Made by a program: the position numbers and the translations under genes. The notes beneath the pieces are model-generated. The model did not search any database and was not told where the DNA came from. It saw only the letters and a program-made list of their open reading frames with translations. From Cheilinus undulatus (Eukaryota; Chordata; Actinopteri; Labriformes; Labridae), in assembly GCF_018320785.1 (NCBI RefSeq), contig NC_054869.1, positions 16,378,698 through 16,442,697 on the forward strand: a stretch of 64,000 nt of DNA, in the 5' to 3' direction. Below, piece after piece: positions 1 through 11,339 of the stretch (its first letter is position 1; each line of letters starts with the position of its first letter).

Positions 1-2210
1 CACTATCAGAAAGACACTTAAACTGTGGATGGAGGACGCCAATGAACAGGTACAAATGAAGCATAAGGGTGATTTTTTTTTTTTTTTACTTATATTTTAT
101 TCGCTTTTTTAAAGTAAGAACAGAAGCAAATCATACATACAGAGCTTGGTGTCAGAAAAGAGTTGTCCATCTAGCCTCTATAACAGTTGTCCATTATTTT
201 CATGTTCTGTAAATGGATTTAAAGTCGTTCCATTTTCTCCATTTTCGGGTGCTTGACTCTTGTTGAAGCTGTAAAGCATGTGTCAGTTTCTCCCTATCAT
301 GTATTTCTTCCAAAATGTCCAGTAAGTTTCTCTCATTGGGAGGGTCCTCCTTTTACCATTTCCTTGTAAAAGTCTTCTTTGATGCCGCTAGAAGTATTTT
401 AACCAAGTATCTGTCTTTAGCATGTATGTTTTCTTGTGTGAGATTACCCAGGTATAATACCTCAAACATCATGGGAAGCTCATATCCTAATACTGCTTTC
501 TTTCCTTTCCACATTCCTACTCAATATATAGTTATGTTCATACAATACCAAAAAACACTGGTGTGATCAACATCCTGCTCTCTTTACAATCTCCAGCAGG
601 GCTGTGAGACCAGCAGAAACCTTTTCTTTAAACTAGGGGTGATAAAAAATCTGACAATATTCCTCCAGCAGAATTCCCTCCAGTATCTAGAGCTGGAAGT
701 CATCATCTGTGTCCTGCACATGTTATACCACTCAACTTCTGTTATTTCCCTCTTTATTTCCCTTTCCCATTTTTTCCATTATATAAAGAGTTGATGTTGT
801 TCTATTTCTCACAATGCTTTGGTACAACACTGGTATCGTTCTTTTTACTGAGTTTCTGTGCACACTACACAGGTCAACAATCGGCCCGTTTAGCTCATCC
901 TAGAAATCTAGCTTGATCTCTTTATTGAAATAATCGCTAGCCCGTAGATACATAAAAAATTCTTGTTTGTCTAATTCATACTCTCTTCTTAGTTTTAGAA
1001 AGCTTTTGATTTCTCCTTTTTTAATTATTGTATTCAGTATTGTTATGCCTCTCTTTGCCCATTGTTTAAACCTTTGGTTTAAAATACCTGGTTCGTATGC
1101 AATCCATCTCAAAATCTTTGTTTCTTTCTCCAAGTTGCATCTCTAAGCATAAGGGTCTTTAAGAATAAACTTTGCATTTTTAAAGCAGGTAGAGGAGGAC
1201 CATGATGTCTTTGTATGTTCTTTTATTCCTGCAGAACCCCAACGACATCTCCTACGTGTACAGCGGCTATGCTCCTCTGAGCATCAGACTGACCCAGGTC
1301 TTGGCCCGACCTGGCTGGCGCAGCATCGAGGAGGTGTTGAAGATGCTTCCTGGCCCTCACTTTGAGGAGAGACAGCAGCTTCCTGCTGGGCTTCATAAGA
1401 AACGTAAGGACCGATGCAAACAGCTGTTTGTCCTGCTGCATGCTCAACAGAATGAAAGTAAATAAGCTCCCGCCTGCTGCATGTAGATAAGACACGGGCT
1501 TTGTTTCTGTTTGGTCGACAGCAGATTGATAACAGAAAAGCCGACAAGCACTGTGAGTGTTCTGTGTCTGTGTTGGACAGAAGGCTAGATAAAAAGGCGC
1601 TGTCTGTGACCAGTGCTTTCTCTCAGTTTCCACCATTTTTCAGTTGGCAGTAAAGGGTGTTAAACTCATCTGAATAATGAATTTAATTATACACTCAATT
1701 TGAAAAGTGCTAATTGGAATAGAGTTTGGGCATGAGACAGTTGACTTGTTTTTACATGCCTCTCTTAAATCTAATTTAAAAAGGTGATAATAGAGGACTG
1801 ATCTAGAGGGAGGATGGCGGCTTAATTAATGTTTTCACATTTTAAAATAAGGTGCTTAAGCAGATGGGACCTTGCCCTCTATTACATCCAGTTTTATCTT
1901 AACATAATAGAAAAGGAATGGATTAACCATAGCAAAGTGAAATAAAGAAAAGAAATTATCTATATGTGTCCCCTTTTATTGTAAATGTTACACGCATTTT
2001 CTTTTGTGTAACACAGGTCAGCAGGGGGAGAATCGGACGACTCTGGTGTTCTTCCTCGGTGGCGTCACATATGCAGAAATAGCTGCTCTTCGCTTTCTCT
2101 CTCAAATGGAAGACAGTGGGATGGAATACATTATAGCCACCACAAAACTCATAAATGGCACGACTTGGATCAAATCTCTCATGGACCGACCTGAATCTCA
2201 GACACCCTGA
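1..2210 (+). CDS. vps33a: VPS33A, C-terminal three exons (5' part outside window)
   Basis: Sec1/Munc18-like subunit of the HOPS and CORVET tethering complexes, which bind SNAREs and drive late endosome, lysosome and autophagosome fusion. Three exons are visible: 1-49 (partial, ends before GTACAA), 1235-1403 and 2017-2210 (stop TGA 2208-2210). They encode 136 residues. Landmarks are [16 protein letters not shown] in the first, [14 protein letters not shown] and [20 protein letters not shown] in the second, and [33 protein letters not shown] in the third. The order and spacing match the C-terminus of vertebrate VPS33A and not VPS33B. Junctions are GT-AG, and codon phase joins cleanly (AAA C|GT CAG). 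The tail ([11 protein letters not shown]) is slightly longer than the mammalian end. The intron between exons 1 and 2 holds an antisense LINE. Confidence 0.96.
59..70. repeat. 12-bp target-site duplication, left copy (partner 1145-1156)
   Basis: AAGCATAAGGGT occurs here and again at 1145-1156, directly bordering the LINE on each side. Before the insertion this was a single copy in the VPS33A intron, about 10 bases past the exon donor. Confidence 0.9.
71..1144 (-). mobile_element. 5'-truncated L1-type LINE in VPS33A intron, with target-site duplication
   Basis: A non-LTR retrotransposon lies antisense to VPS33A. The poly-A tail reads as a T run at about 73-88 on the + strand. The minus strand from 1133 to about 200 encodes the end of an L1/Tx1-like ORF2: the segment at 1133-900 has [23 protein letters not shown] and [12 protein letters not shown]. 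Further downstream come [17 protein letters not shown] and KLTHALQ...KWRKWNDF in shifted frames. The insertion is bounded by an exact 12-bp direct repeat, AAGCATAAGGGT, at 59-70 and 1145-1156. Stops and frame changes show it is dead, and it is strongly 5' truncated, as is normal for target-primed integration. The exact L1 subfamily is not determined. Confidence 0.88.
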
Positions 2211-3015
2211 GTCACCTGCACGCACACCTGGATACATCAAACATCCCATCAGAGAAGCTCAGCTGCTGTTTCATGTCTGTATCTGTGTGCTGCAGGTGTT
2301 TCATTGATGTTTGTGCAGGTTAAGCAACATCAGGCTCTTTAAAGGTGATCAGTGGAGTTTCTCTGTAAGCAAAGTGATGTTTATATTTATTGTTTTCATC
2401 CTAAAGCATTCTGTCTCAACTCTCGAGTATTACATAAAGAAAGACTTCATTTTCTTGGCAAGCTATTTTTTCTGTATGCTGTGAATATTTCATTTATATA
2501 TCCATGTTTTAGTAATGTCCATGATGTTAATTTACTGTGTTTCTTTTAATAGTATCACTGTTGGCATCATACTATTCACAATGGTTATAAAATGCCTGTC
2601 CTTTCTGACATCATGATCAAGGCAGAAAGCTTAAACACTGCTTTAATGATACATAACTGAGTTTAAGGTTGAACTTTAAAAAACATAATAATTCTGACTG
2701 ATAGTTGCAATTTTACTCACCTCTACACACATCAACAAAGACAATGGCAGAGACCATCTTGAGGGTTGTTTGGCCATATTTTAAGTTAAAACATATTTCA
2801 TAACCCTATGAGCTTTTGTGAGGAAATGCTAAATTAGCATTCAGCTTCCCTACAGCTAACATTATTTGCTAGAAATTTCTCCCCACTGTATTTGTTGTCC
2901 ATTTTAGAGAAAGTTCATGGCGCTGTCTTAAAAATTATAAAGCCTTTTCTGATGGTTTGATATCCAAATACGTGGAGTTTTGACTGTCAAAATAAAAGGA
3001 ATCTTAATTATTTTA
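2211..3015 (+). other. vps33a: VPS33A 3' untranslated region
   Basis: No open reading frame of note and no gene signal follow the VPS33A stop. An AATAAA polyadenylation hexamer sits at 2991-2996, about 780 bases after the stop. It is the last one before a Tc1-like element begins, so it is the likely transcript end. The region is AT-rich without obvious repeats. Confidence 0.6.
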
Positions 3016-3055
3016 AAGAAAGTGCCTTGGAAGTTTTGGTATAACTGTATGGATA

Positions 3056-4262
3056 GTGCCTATGAAAAATATTCATCCCCTTGGATGTTTTTACCCTTTT
3101 ATTGATTTATCAATCAATCATGGTCAATGCAATTGGGCTTTGTTGACCAAAAACCCAACAAACTAAAAACCTCTTTAATGTCAAAGTGAGACCAGATATC
3201 TACAAACTAATGTCAGTTTAAAATATGGAATGTAAAATAAGTGACTATATAAATATTCACCCCCTTTAAAGTGACTGGTCTAATTCAACAGAGGTTCAGC
3301 CAACTGATGATGGTAGTCTCACAATTAGTGAAATGGAGATCACCCGAATGCAGTAAATTTGTCTCAGGTGTTTGTAGTATAAAGACATCTTTTTTTCAAA
3401 GGTCCAGTCACTGGTTAATTAGTATTCCTGGCTACTATTACACAATGAAAACAAAAGAACACTCCATGCAACTCAGAAAAAAGGTTAATCAAAAAGTACA
3501 AGTAATGAGATGGATACAAAACAAATCAGACACTGAACATCACCCAGAGTTCAGTTAAATCCATTAGCAAGAAATTGCAAATCTCAACTAGAGTTTGCCA
3601 AAAAGCATGTGGGAGACTCCATGGTTAAGTGGAAAAAAAATTCTGTGGTCTGATGAGAGCAAAATGGTGCTTTTTGGCCATCAGACAAGATGCTTTGTTT
3701 GGTTGACACCGAACACTGCACATAACCACAAACACATCCCCACTGGGAAGCACAGTGGTGGCAGCATCATGCTATAGTGGTGCTTCTCAGCAGCCGGCCC
3801 TGGAAGGCTTGTAAAAGTAGAAGGTAAAATAATCTTATTCAGTCTGAAAGAGAAGTAAGGCTTGAGAGAAGATTTACTTTCCAGCAACACAATGGTCCAA
3901 ACCATACAACAAAAGCTACACAGAAATGGTTTAAAGGCATCAAGGTGAATTCTGGAGTGGTCAAGTCAAGACCCAGACCTCAATCCAATTGAGAATGTTT
4001 GGCTGGACTTGAAAAGGGCTGTTCACGCCCAATCCCCATGCAACCTGTCAGAGATTGAGCAGCAAGAAGAATGGAGTAAAATTGCAGTGTACAGATGTGC
4101 AAGTCTGATTGAGACCTATCCACACAGACTCAGTGCTTCATTGCATCCAAAGGTGCTTCTGCTTAAAGATGACTTGAATGGGGTGAATGTTGACGTTACT
4201 CTGCAATATCTGTTTTCACTTTTTGTTTTATCCCAATCCAAATAGAACCTAAAACACCTCTA
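3056..4262 (+). mobile_element. Tc1-like DNA transposon, decayed (family A, copy 1)
   Basis: A broken Tc1/mariner transposase reads left to right across several frames. The catalytic-domain signature ILWSDESKMVLFGHQ is at about 3640-3680, followed by KHSGGSIML at 3748-3775. RFTFQQHNGPNHTTKATQKW follows near 3868-3930, and a remnant of the ENVWLDL-type block near 3990. These are the spaced acidic-residue blocks of a DD34E transposase. The left end begins after a TA at 3054-3055. Frameshifts and stops throughout show that it is inactive. A second copy of the same family lies at 43855-45010. Confidence 0.85.
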
Positions 4263-6950
4263 AGAAATGCTCCTTCCTACAGTTTATTGATTTCATTTAT
4301 TACTCTAAAACATTTATGTGATGCTAGGTAGTGGCTGAATGCTAAGTTCACAGCTTAATTTGTTTTAAGTGTTTCAAAGAGAGTTTCTTGACATTTTTCT
4401 TGTTTGTGGGACTGCATGTAACCCAATCCAAAAAGTATCTCAAACTCAAGCCTTTTGCACAAATACAACCCTGAATAAAGTAGTTACATTTTAGGGTAAC
4501 CTACCCAGAAAATTTCCTATCTTGTTTGTCAACATGTGCTCTTCACAGTAGGAAGTTTGCCTGCAGTATGCCTGTCAAGACCCACACTTCACGCTCAGAC
4601 AAAAACTTCTACCTGAATGAGCTGCATGTGTGAATGCACACAGCAGAATTTTTCATTCTGACTTTACAGCTGAAGTTTCCCTGCTGACCTTGTATTTTTA
4701 CCCTCCACACCTGCACTAACTGACAGGTTAACTGCAGGAAAGCTTCCTACAGTGTGAACAAGCAAGTCAGGAAATTTTTAGCATTGCATGTGTGAAAAGA
4801 ACTGGGGTAGTGCTTCTCACCAGGGTAAATCCTGGAACTTATCAGAAGTTTTTTGCAAGTGTGAACTTGGACTGTAGTCCATGACGTGCCCCCTCATACA
4901 GTTTTTGTATTACATTTTATTTTGTGTGTAACTACCAAACAGTTAAAGCTTTCGGGAGCGACTGAATGCAAAGGTTAAATTTTTAATCTAATTTTTTTTT
5001 TTTTTGCCTATAATTATGGACCATTTCCCTCTGGGTTTGTCTATCCTTGTCTTCCAAGTTGATTAAGAAGCAGTGAAATGATGATTCCCTGTGTTCATAT
5101 GATATGCATCTTGGAGCATTTATACATTATCAATCTGACTGACCGACTGCGGATTAAATGCATTAAGAATGCAGTAAATTTTGTGCCACTTTGCCTGCAG
5201 ACTCATGAATATGCATTATGAAAAGATGATGCTTTATAGCACTTTGAGTGGTCATGCTCTCCACAAGTCATCTTAGATTTGCTGCACAAGCAGTATGAAA
5301 CAACAGTTTGCTGCATGTTTATCACTGTGGTCACTGCTCTGCTATGAAGTAGATGTAAATATGTGTTTTTGGTTCAAATCTAAAGAAACTGTGTTGAAGG
5401 ATTTTTGAATGTTTTGTTGGTGATTTTATTTTGGAATGGCTTTTACTAGGATAAAAATAAAAGCTCAGTAATGTTCAAACTGTAGTGAGAAATGAGTGTT
5501 GGCTTATTTGGACATGTAGGAATCCTCTTTGCTTATTGTTGGATAGATATTTTTGAAAAAGACAATCTGATTGTGAACATGGAGAGAAGATGAAAAGCAG
5601 AAATGGGAGTGTATCCGTCAGCAGTGATCCAGCTCTCTGAAGGAGCAATTAGCACAGTAACAGGCCCCCTGATCAGCCGGTAATGGCCCTGCGCTGTCTG
5701 GAGAGCTCAGCCCACGGCGGCCCGTGATTTGACAGCGCATGACACTGATTGAATTAGGAGGCCATTTGCTCCATGTTCCGGTAGAGGATAACAGTACTGC
5801 GGGAGGGTGTTTGATCTCTGTTTCAGTCAATATCTTCTCCGTGCCGTACACTATGAACACAAGGAAGACCTGCTGACAGAACTGGGATGGTTTTGGGAAC
5901 AGGCAGGGGTAAATCCATGTTAATTTCCTCACTTTAACATGCAGGAAGAGCCGACAATTGCCCTGATTCTATTTATTAGCCAATAATTCAGATTGTATAT
6001 TTAACCGTTTATCTAACACTTGAGTTTGTGTGGTTGAGGAGCAGGTGCACTGCAGACTTAAACTCCCATTAGATCATCCTCAGGGGATTCAGATCCCTGT
6101 GATCAGTTATTACTCTTGGCCCCTCCTCTGCCAGAAGGGCTTGGAAGGCTCAGAGCAGCACAACAACTTGGACTTAAGGGCTGGAAGCACAGGACTCCAC
6201 TTTCTGCTCAGGTCTTGCCCAGTGAAAAACAACTCCAAGGTATGATTTTTTTTTTTAATGAAAAATCTTGAGCTTGTTTGAATCTTGTCTGTCTTAGTTT
6301 TGGCCTGTGAAATTTCAGGAACAAGAAATGTAAGCATTTTAAGACAACAGGCTAAATTAAAGAAAGGATGATTTACTTGACTCTTAAAGGCTCCTCTTTA
6401 AACTTTATTGTAACTTCTGTTACCTGGCAGATAACTTTGACCCTCAAAATATTTAAAATGTGTACAGCATGTGTTCCTTTAAACTTCAACAGCTTACAAA
6501 GCTATAAATATGGAGCCGTCATTGGAAAATGTTCAACATTGTTTGTGACTTTATACAAGCAGATCAATAGTGAACCCATTTAGAGCAATTTACAGATAAA
6601 TTATTTACTGCGGTCCTTTAAAAACTGCAGCTTCTACAAGGCTGCAAACACCATCAGTTTGAACCACTTTTATATCTAAACTTAAAAGTTTATAAATAAT
6701 ATATTAAGCCAAGGAAATAATGTTATTGTACAGGAATAGAAAGCAAATATATACGACCTCAGTGATCGTGTGTATGTTGTGTGTCATCTGTATGACTTAT
6801 TTTTGGACACACCTTCTTGTTGGACTTTTAACCGTTTAAAAGGCACGAGTTGAAAAAAACCCAGACCTTAGAGCATTATCAGTGGACTTTACAAAACTTT
6901 TACATACTTTGACTTCTTTAAAAGGGGCTTTATTTCATTATCATTTCACA
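4263..6950. other. Intergenic spacer, one complex high-GC stretch, no gene seen
   Basis: I see no supportable exon. At 4490-4890 there is a dispersed repeat-like stretch with the phrase GAGCTGCATGTGTGAAT, which recurs near 41459-41474. A poly-T run sits at 4991-5005. The part at 5600-5900 is more GC-rich and complex than its surroundings and could be a conserved noncoding element. The ORFs across it have no recognisable protein features. Confidence 0.5.
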
Positions 6951-6954
6951 ACAA

Positions 6955-8130
6955 ATCATACAAAGTGGAATATATAAGACTTTTTGTTTTAATCTTAATT
7001 TTTAGGCCTTACAGCTCATATAGAAAAAAATCCACTATCTCAAAATATATAAATATCACAAAACATCAGTCCAAGAAAAGATTTATAATACAGAAATGTT
7101 GATCTTCTGGAAAATGATGCTCATTTTTGCACTCAATAATTGGTTTGAGCTCCTTTTGCACAAATGTGGCATGGAGCCAATCAGTCTATGGCACTGCCGG
7201 GGTGTTACGAAGCAGTTTCTGGTAGTTTTGGCTTCTCTGTGGGCAGGTACCCAGTCCTGCTGGAAAAGGAGATCAGTATCTCCATAAAGCTTCAGCAGAT
7301 GGAAGTTCAAAGAGCTCTAAAGTTTCCTGGTAGACGGCTGACAGCGTTGACTCTGGACTTGATAAAGCACAGTGGACCAACAGCAGCAGATGACATGGCA
7401 CCTCAAACCATCACTGACTGTGGAAACTAAAAACACTGGACTTCAGGCTCCTCGGCTTCTGTGCCTCTCTGATCATCCTCCAGACTCTGGGACCTTGATT
7501 TACAAATGAAATTCAAAATCTACTTTCAGCTGAAAACAGGACTTTGGACCACTGAGTAACAGCCCAGTACTATTTCTCCTTAGCCCAGATGAGACACTTA
7601 TAACATCGGTGGTTCAGGATTGTCTTGACACTAAGAGCGCGACTCTTGTCTATTTCCTGGACCTGTCTGTGTGGTGGCACTTGATCCACTGTCTCAATCC
7701 TCAGTCCACTCCTTGTGATGCTCCCCTAAGATCTTAAATCTGCTTTAACAACCCACTGAAGGCTGAGCTCATCCCTGTTGCTTGCGCTCCTTCTCTTATC
7801 ACACCTTTACTTCCAGCCAACTTTCCATGACTATGTTTTGATACAGCCTCTGAGAACAGCCTGCCCTTAGCAGTGACCTTCTGTGGCTTACCCTCCAAGT
7901 GGAGGTGATAGTCTTCTGGACATTTGTCAAGTCAGCAGTCTTCTCCATGGTTGTGGTTGTGTGTACTGAACCAGATTGAGAGAATTAAGTCTCAGAAAAC
8001 CTTTACAAATTTGACTTATCTACAACATTATAATATTTTGAGATGGTGGATGTTCGATTTTTGTGAGCTGTAAGCCATAATCATCAAGATTAAAACAAAA
8101 AAAGGCTTGAAATATTTTACGTAGTATGAC
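6955..8130 (-). mobile_element. Tc1-like transposon relic with long terminal inverted repeats (family B)
   Basis: The two ends are imperfect inverted copies of about 100 bases. The left end (6977-7060) contains TTTTTGTTTTAATCTTAATT and CCACTATCTCAAAATAT. The right end (8020-8110) contains the reverse complements ATATTTTGAGATGGTGGAT and AATCATCAAGATTAAAACAA. The minus strand keeps a transposase scrap near 7265-7220, LLFQQDWVPAHREAKTTRN, the central 'FQQD..PAH' block of Tc1-like DDE transposases. The remainder is out of frame. A solo end of the same family lies at 19470-19550. Confidence 0.75.
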
Positions 8131-9019
8131 ATTAATCTACATTCTTATTCTCTGAGATACCCCTGTATCTGCTGGCTTCAGGGTGTATTAGTAATGGTAG
8201 TGCCACTTACTTTCCTTGTAATTTCATCCAAAACCTAAAAGAAACTTAAATTGAATTTCTTTGTAAATTTTAGCAGTAATATGACTCACAGTAGGAATAA
8301 CAACTGATATATGCCATATCTGCACAATAATGTTACAGGGTCATAACACCAACCAAATGTACAGAGTGTTCATTAGTTTTACCTTTTAATTCTCTATAAA
8401 TTTGTCAGATTTCTCTGTGATTGTGAACAATGTACAAACCTGTGGCATCAGCTAGTACATTATAGTAATATCATCCTGTATTATAATGTGTTATTTGCTA
8501 AGAAAATACCCTGAAGTATGACTTACTAGATGAAAGGTATCTAAAAGTAGACATTTCATCACCCTAAAGGGGTATTTGATTAAATATGGCGCCTCCATTT
8601 TTGAGCTAAAATTTAACTTATTTCGCAACTTCTACACAGAAGACACTTACCATGACTTTTGGCTCTGTAATTCACCAGTATATTGTATGGATTTTATCAG
8701 CCTTCCACGGTTAGTCATGATATTATGGCTGCTGTCACGGCACTAAAAGATATGTAAAACTGCACTTCACAAGTTTTATAAGGAACAGGACTGTCTGAGC
8801 GACTGCTGATTGGTCAGATGACATGATTTCACTTTTGGTGTTAGACTGATATCCGCTGACTAGATGAGATAATAATCATGGGGTTCTACTTCCTCACAGA
8901 GAGGCAGATGGGGTGGGGTGTGGGAGCATAAAAGTGACCATGTATGGTTCATTTTCCAAGGGTTTTTTAAAAATGTATCTGTATTTCCTGCAATGTTTGA
9001 TGAATCTGTGTGTTTGCAG
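8131..9019. other. Intergenic or intronic spacer upstream of the small membrane-protein exon
   Basis: No coding exon is supported here. The sequence is AT-rich to about 8740 and more mixed afterwards. If the exon starting at 9020 is preceded by a 5' untranslated exon, that exon probably lies in this stretch, but I cannot place it. Confidence 0.4.
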
Positions 9020-9020
9020 A

Positions 9021-9227
9021 ATGGGTCGAGGAGGAAACATGGGACACCTGACTCATCATGGTCACAGACAGAAGACGCAGCAGGTGCATCTGGATGTGGA
9101 GCCATTGTTTATCCGCTTCCTCCGGACTTTCAGGGAAATCCTTAAATTTGTTCTCTTCAGCTACACCGTGCTGTTCGGTGCTTTGCTGCTTGCCAGATGG
9201 ACCACTTATTTCATGGTGGGAAAGTAA
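9021..9227 (+). CDS. Unrecognised single-pass membrane microprotein (68 aa)
   Basis: I do not recognise this protein. A probable splice acceptor (TTTGCAG) ends at 9019, one base before ATG 9021-9023, and the frame runs to TAA at 9225-9227. The predicted product has 68 residues: a basic, His- and Gly-rich N-terminus (GRGGNMGHLTHHGHRQK), a short amphipathic stretch (EPLFIRFLRTFREIL), then one membrane segment at about residues 43-63 (KFVLFSYTVLFGALLLA), ending RWTTYFMVGK. It has no signal peptide. A polyadenylation hexamer follows at 9684-9689. It could equally be the last exon of a longer protein if the upstream exon is coding; the frame is open for 108 bases 5' of the ATG. Confidence 0.5.
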   Translation: MGRGGNMGHLTHHGHRQKTQQVHLDVEPLFIRFLRTFREILKFVLFSYTVLFGALLLARWTTYFMVGK

Positions 9228-9683
9228 AAGACAGTAGAAGAAGAGCCTATTCAGAGAGCTGCAGATCAGTGATGATGGAGACCAGGCAGACTTTCAGGGA
9301 CGTATGAATCATTAATGTCTCCAAACACAACTATAATGGCTGGAGTGATCATGTGGCTGCATTTGATTTACACCCTGCCTTATAAATCACAGCTTTGCTC
9401 TCTAGTATAACTAACAAACAGAGCAGTTTGCATAACATGTTAGCAGTGATTTTATTTTCTGTCTAGAAACTGTGGTATTTGAAGCATTGCAACAAGAAGT
9501 TGTGGAAAAAATCTGTATTATTATGTAGCATAACAAGAACAAAATCTATATGCTTTTGAATGAAAATGCTTTAAAAGTGTTTTTTTCTCTCTTGAAAAGC
9601 ACAGATGAAGTTTGACAAAAATGTTGGTGTAAATAAGACAATGTTGGCTGTCTCTGTAACAGCGCTCCTAAATGAAGAAGTGA

Positions 9684-9689
9684 AATAAA
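9684..9689 (+). terminator. Polyadenylation signal AATAAA of the microprotein gene
   Basis: AATAAA lies 457 bases after the stop at 9227, immediately before the Tc1-like element begins. It supports 9021-9227 being a terminal exon. Confidence 0.55.
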
Positions 9690-9764
9690 GCTGTCCATGC
9701 ATCACTCATAGTGGACAAAGGTCCAGGGTATAGGTACAGTATGCTTTTATTTAATTTGATCAAG

Positions 9765-11337
9765 GCTGTAAAATTTGGTTAGAGAGATACCACCAAACTT
9801 GAACTTTTCCACATTTCTTCACGTTATAACCACAAACGTAAATATATTTTATTGGGATTTTTGTGATAGATGAACACAAAGTGACACTTGATTTAGAAAT
9901 GGAAGAAAAATTATACATGGCTTTTAAATTTTTTACAAATGAAAATCTGAAAATGTGATGTGCAAAAGTATTTGGCCCCCTGGAGTCTGATACCCATGAA
10001 TAAAATCCAGTGCAACCTATTGCCTTCAGAAGTCACCTGATTAGTAAATATAGTCCACTTATGTGTAATCTAATCTCAGTATAAATACAGATGTTCTGTG
10101 AAGGCCTCAGACGTATGTTAGAGACATAGAGGAACACACCAGACAGGTCAGGGATAAAGTTGTGGAGAAGTTTAAAGCAGGGTTAGGTTATAAACAAATA
10201 TCTCAAGCTTTGAACATCTCACAGAGCACTGTTCAATCCATCATCCAAAAATGGAAAGAGCATGGCACAACTACAAACCTACCGAGAAATGGCCGTTCAC
10301 CTAAACTTACAGGCTGGGCAAGGAGAGCGTTGATCAGAGAAGCAACAAAGAGGCCCGTGGTAACTGTGGCAGAGCTGCAGAGATTCACAGCTCAGGTGGG
10401 AGAACCTGTCCACAAGACAACTATTATCAAATCCGGCCTTTATGGAAGAGTAGCAAGAAGAAAGCCATTGTTGAAAAAAAGCCATAAGGAGTCATGTTTG
10501 TGATTTGTCAAAAGCCATGTGGGGGACACATCAAACGTGGAAGAAGGTGCTTTGGTCAGATGAGGCCAAAATTAGCTTTTTGGTCTAAACGCAAGACGCC
10601 TTGTGTGGCAGAAAACTAATCCTGCACATCATCCTGAACACACCATCCCCACCATGAAACATGGGGGTGGCAGCATCATGCTGTGGGGATGCTTTTCTTC
10701 AGCCAGTACAGGGAAGCTGGTCAGAGTTGATGACGAGATGAACGGAGACAAATACAGGGCAATCTTGGAGAAAAACCTGTTAGATTCAGTAAAAGACTCT
10801 AGACTGGGGCGGAGGTTCACCTATCAGCAGGACAACAACCCTAAACATATAGCCAGAGCTACAATGGAATGGTTTAGATTGATGCATATTCATGTGTTAG
10901 AAAGGCCCAGTCAAAGTCCACACCTAAATGTCACTGAGAATCTGAGACTTGAAAATTGCTGTTCACAGATGCTCTCCATCAAATCTGACTGAGCTTGTGC
11001 CGGTTAGCAGAGAGGAATGGGCAAAAATTTCAGTCTCTAGATGTGCAAAGTTGATGGAGACATACCCCAAAAGACTTGCGGCTGTAATTGAAGTGAAAGG
11101 TGGCTCTACAAAGTATTTACTCCAGGGGGCTGAATACTTTTGCACACAACACCCTTCAGATCTTTATTTGTAAAAATGTTTAAAAGCCATGTATAATTTT
11201 CCTTTTAATTCATGCTTATGCACCACTTTATATTTATCTATCACATGAAATCTCAATTAAATATACTTACCTTTGTGGTTGTAACATGAAGAAATTTGGA
11301 CAAGTTCAAGGGGTATGAATACTTTTGCAAGCCACTG
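9765..11337 (+). mobile_element. Tc1-like DNA transposon, nearly full length but frameshifted (family C)
   Basis: Terminal inverted repeats are recognisable. The left repeat, 9797-9880, reads CTTGAACTTTTCCACATTTC. The right repeat, about 11228-11337, is its reverse complement with CAAGTTCAAGGGGTATGAAT, ends GCCACTG, and is followed by TA at 11338-11339. The transposase reads rightward. Its N-terminal helix-turn-helix (10162-10503; GYKQISQALNISQSTVQSII, GRSPKL) is followed by RVARRKPLLKKSHKE. After frameshifts comes the catalytic part at 10603-10992 (KHGGGSIMLWGCFSSA, FTYQQDNNPKHIARATMEWF, SPHLNVTENLRLE). The 'NPIE' block is altered to NVTE. Inactive. Confidence 0.9.
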
Positions 11338-11339
11338 TA

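Noticed and set aside
1223-1636. 137-codon opening on the minus strand over a VPS33A exon
   Set aside because: It is the antisense shadow of the VPS33A exon at 1235-1403; the plus-strand frame has splice sites and matches the known protein.
5618-5932. 104-codon minus-strand opening
   Set aside because: No splice sites, start context or protein features support it. The DNA may instead be conserved noncoding.
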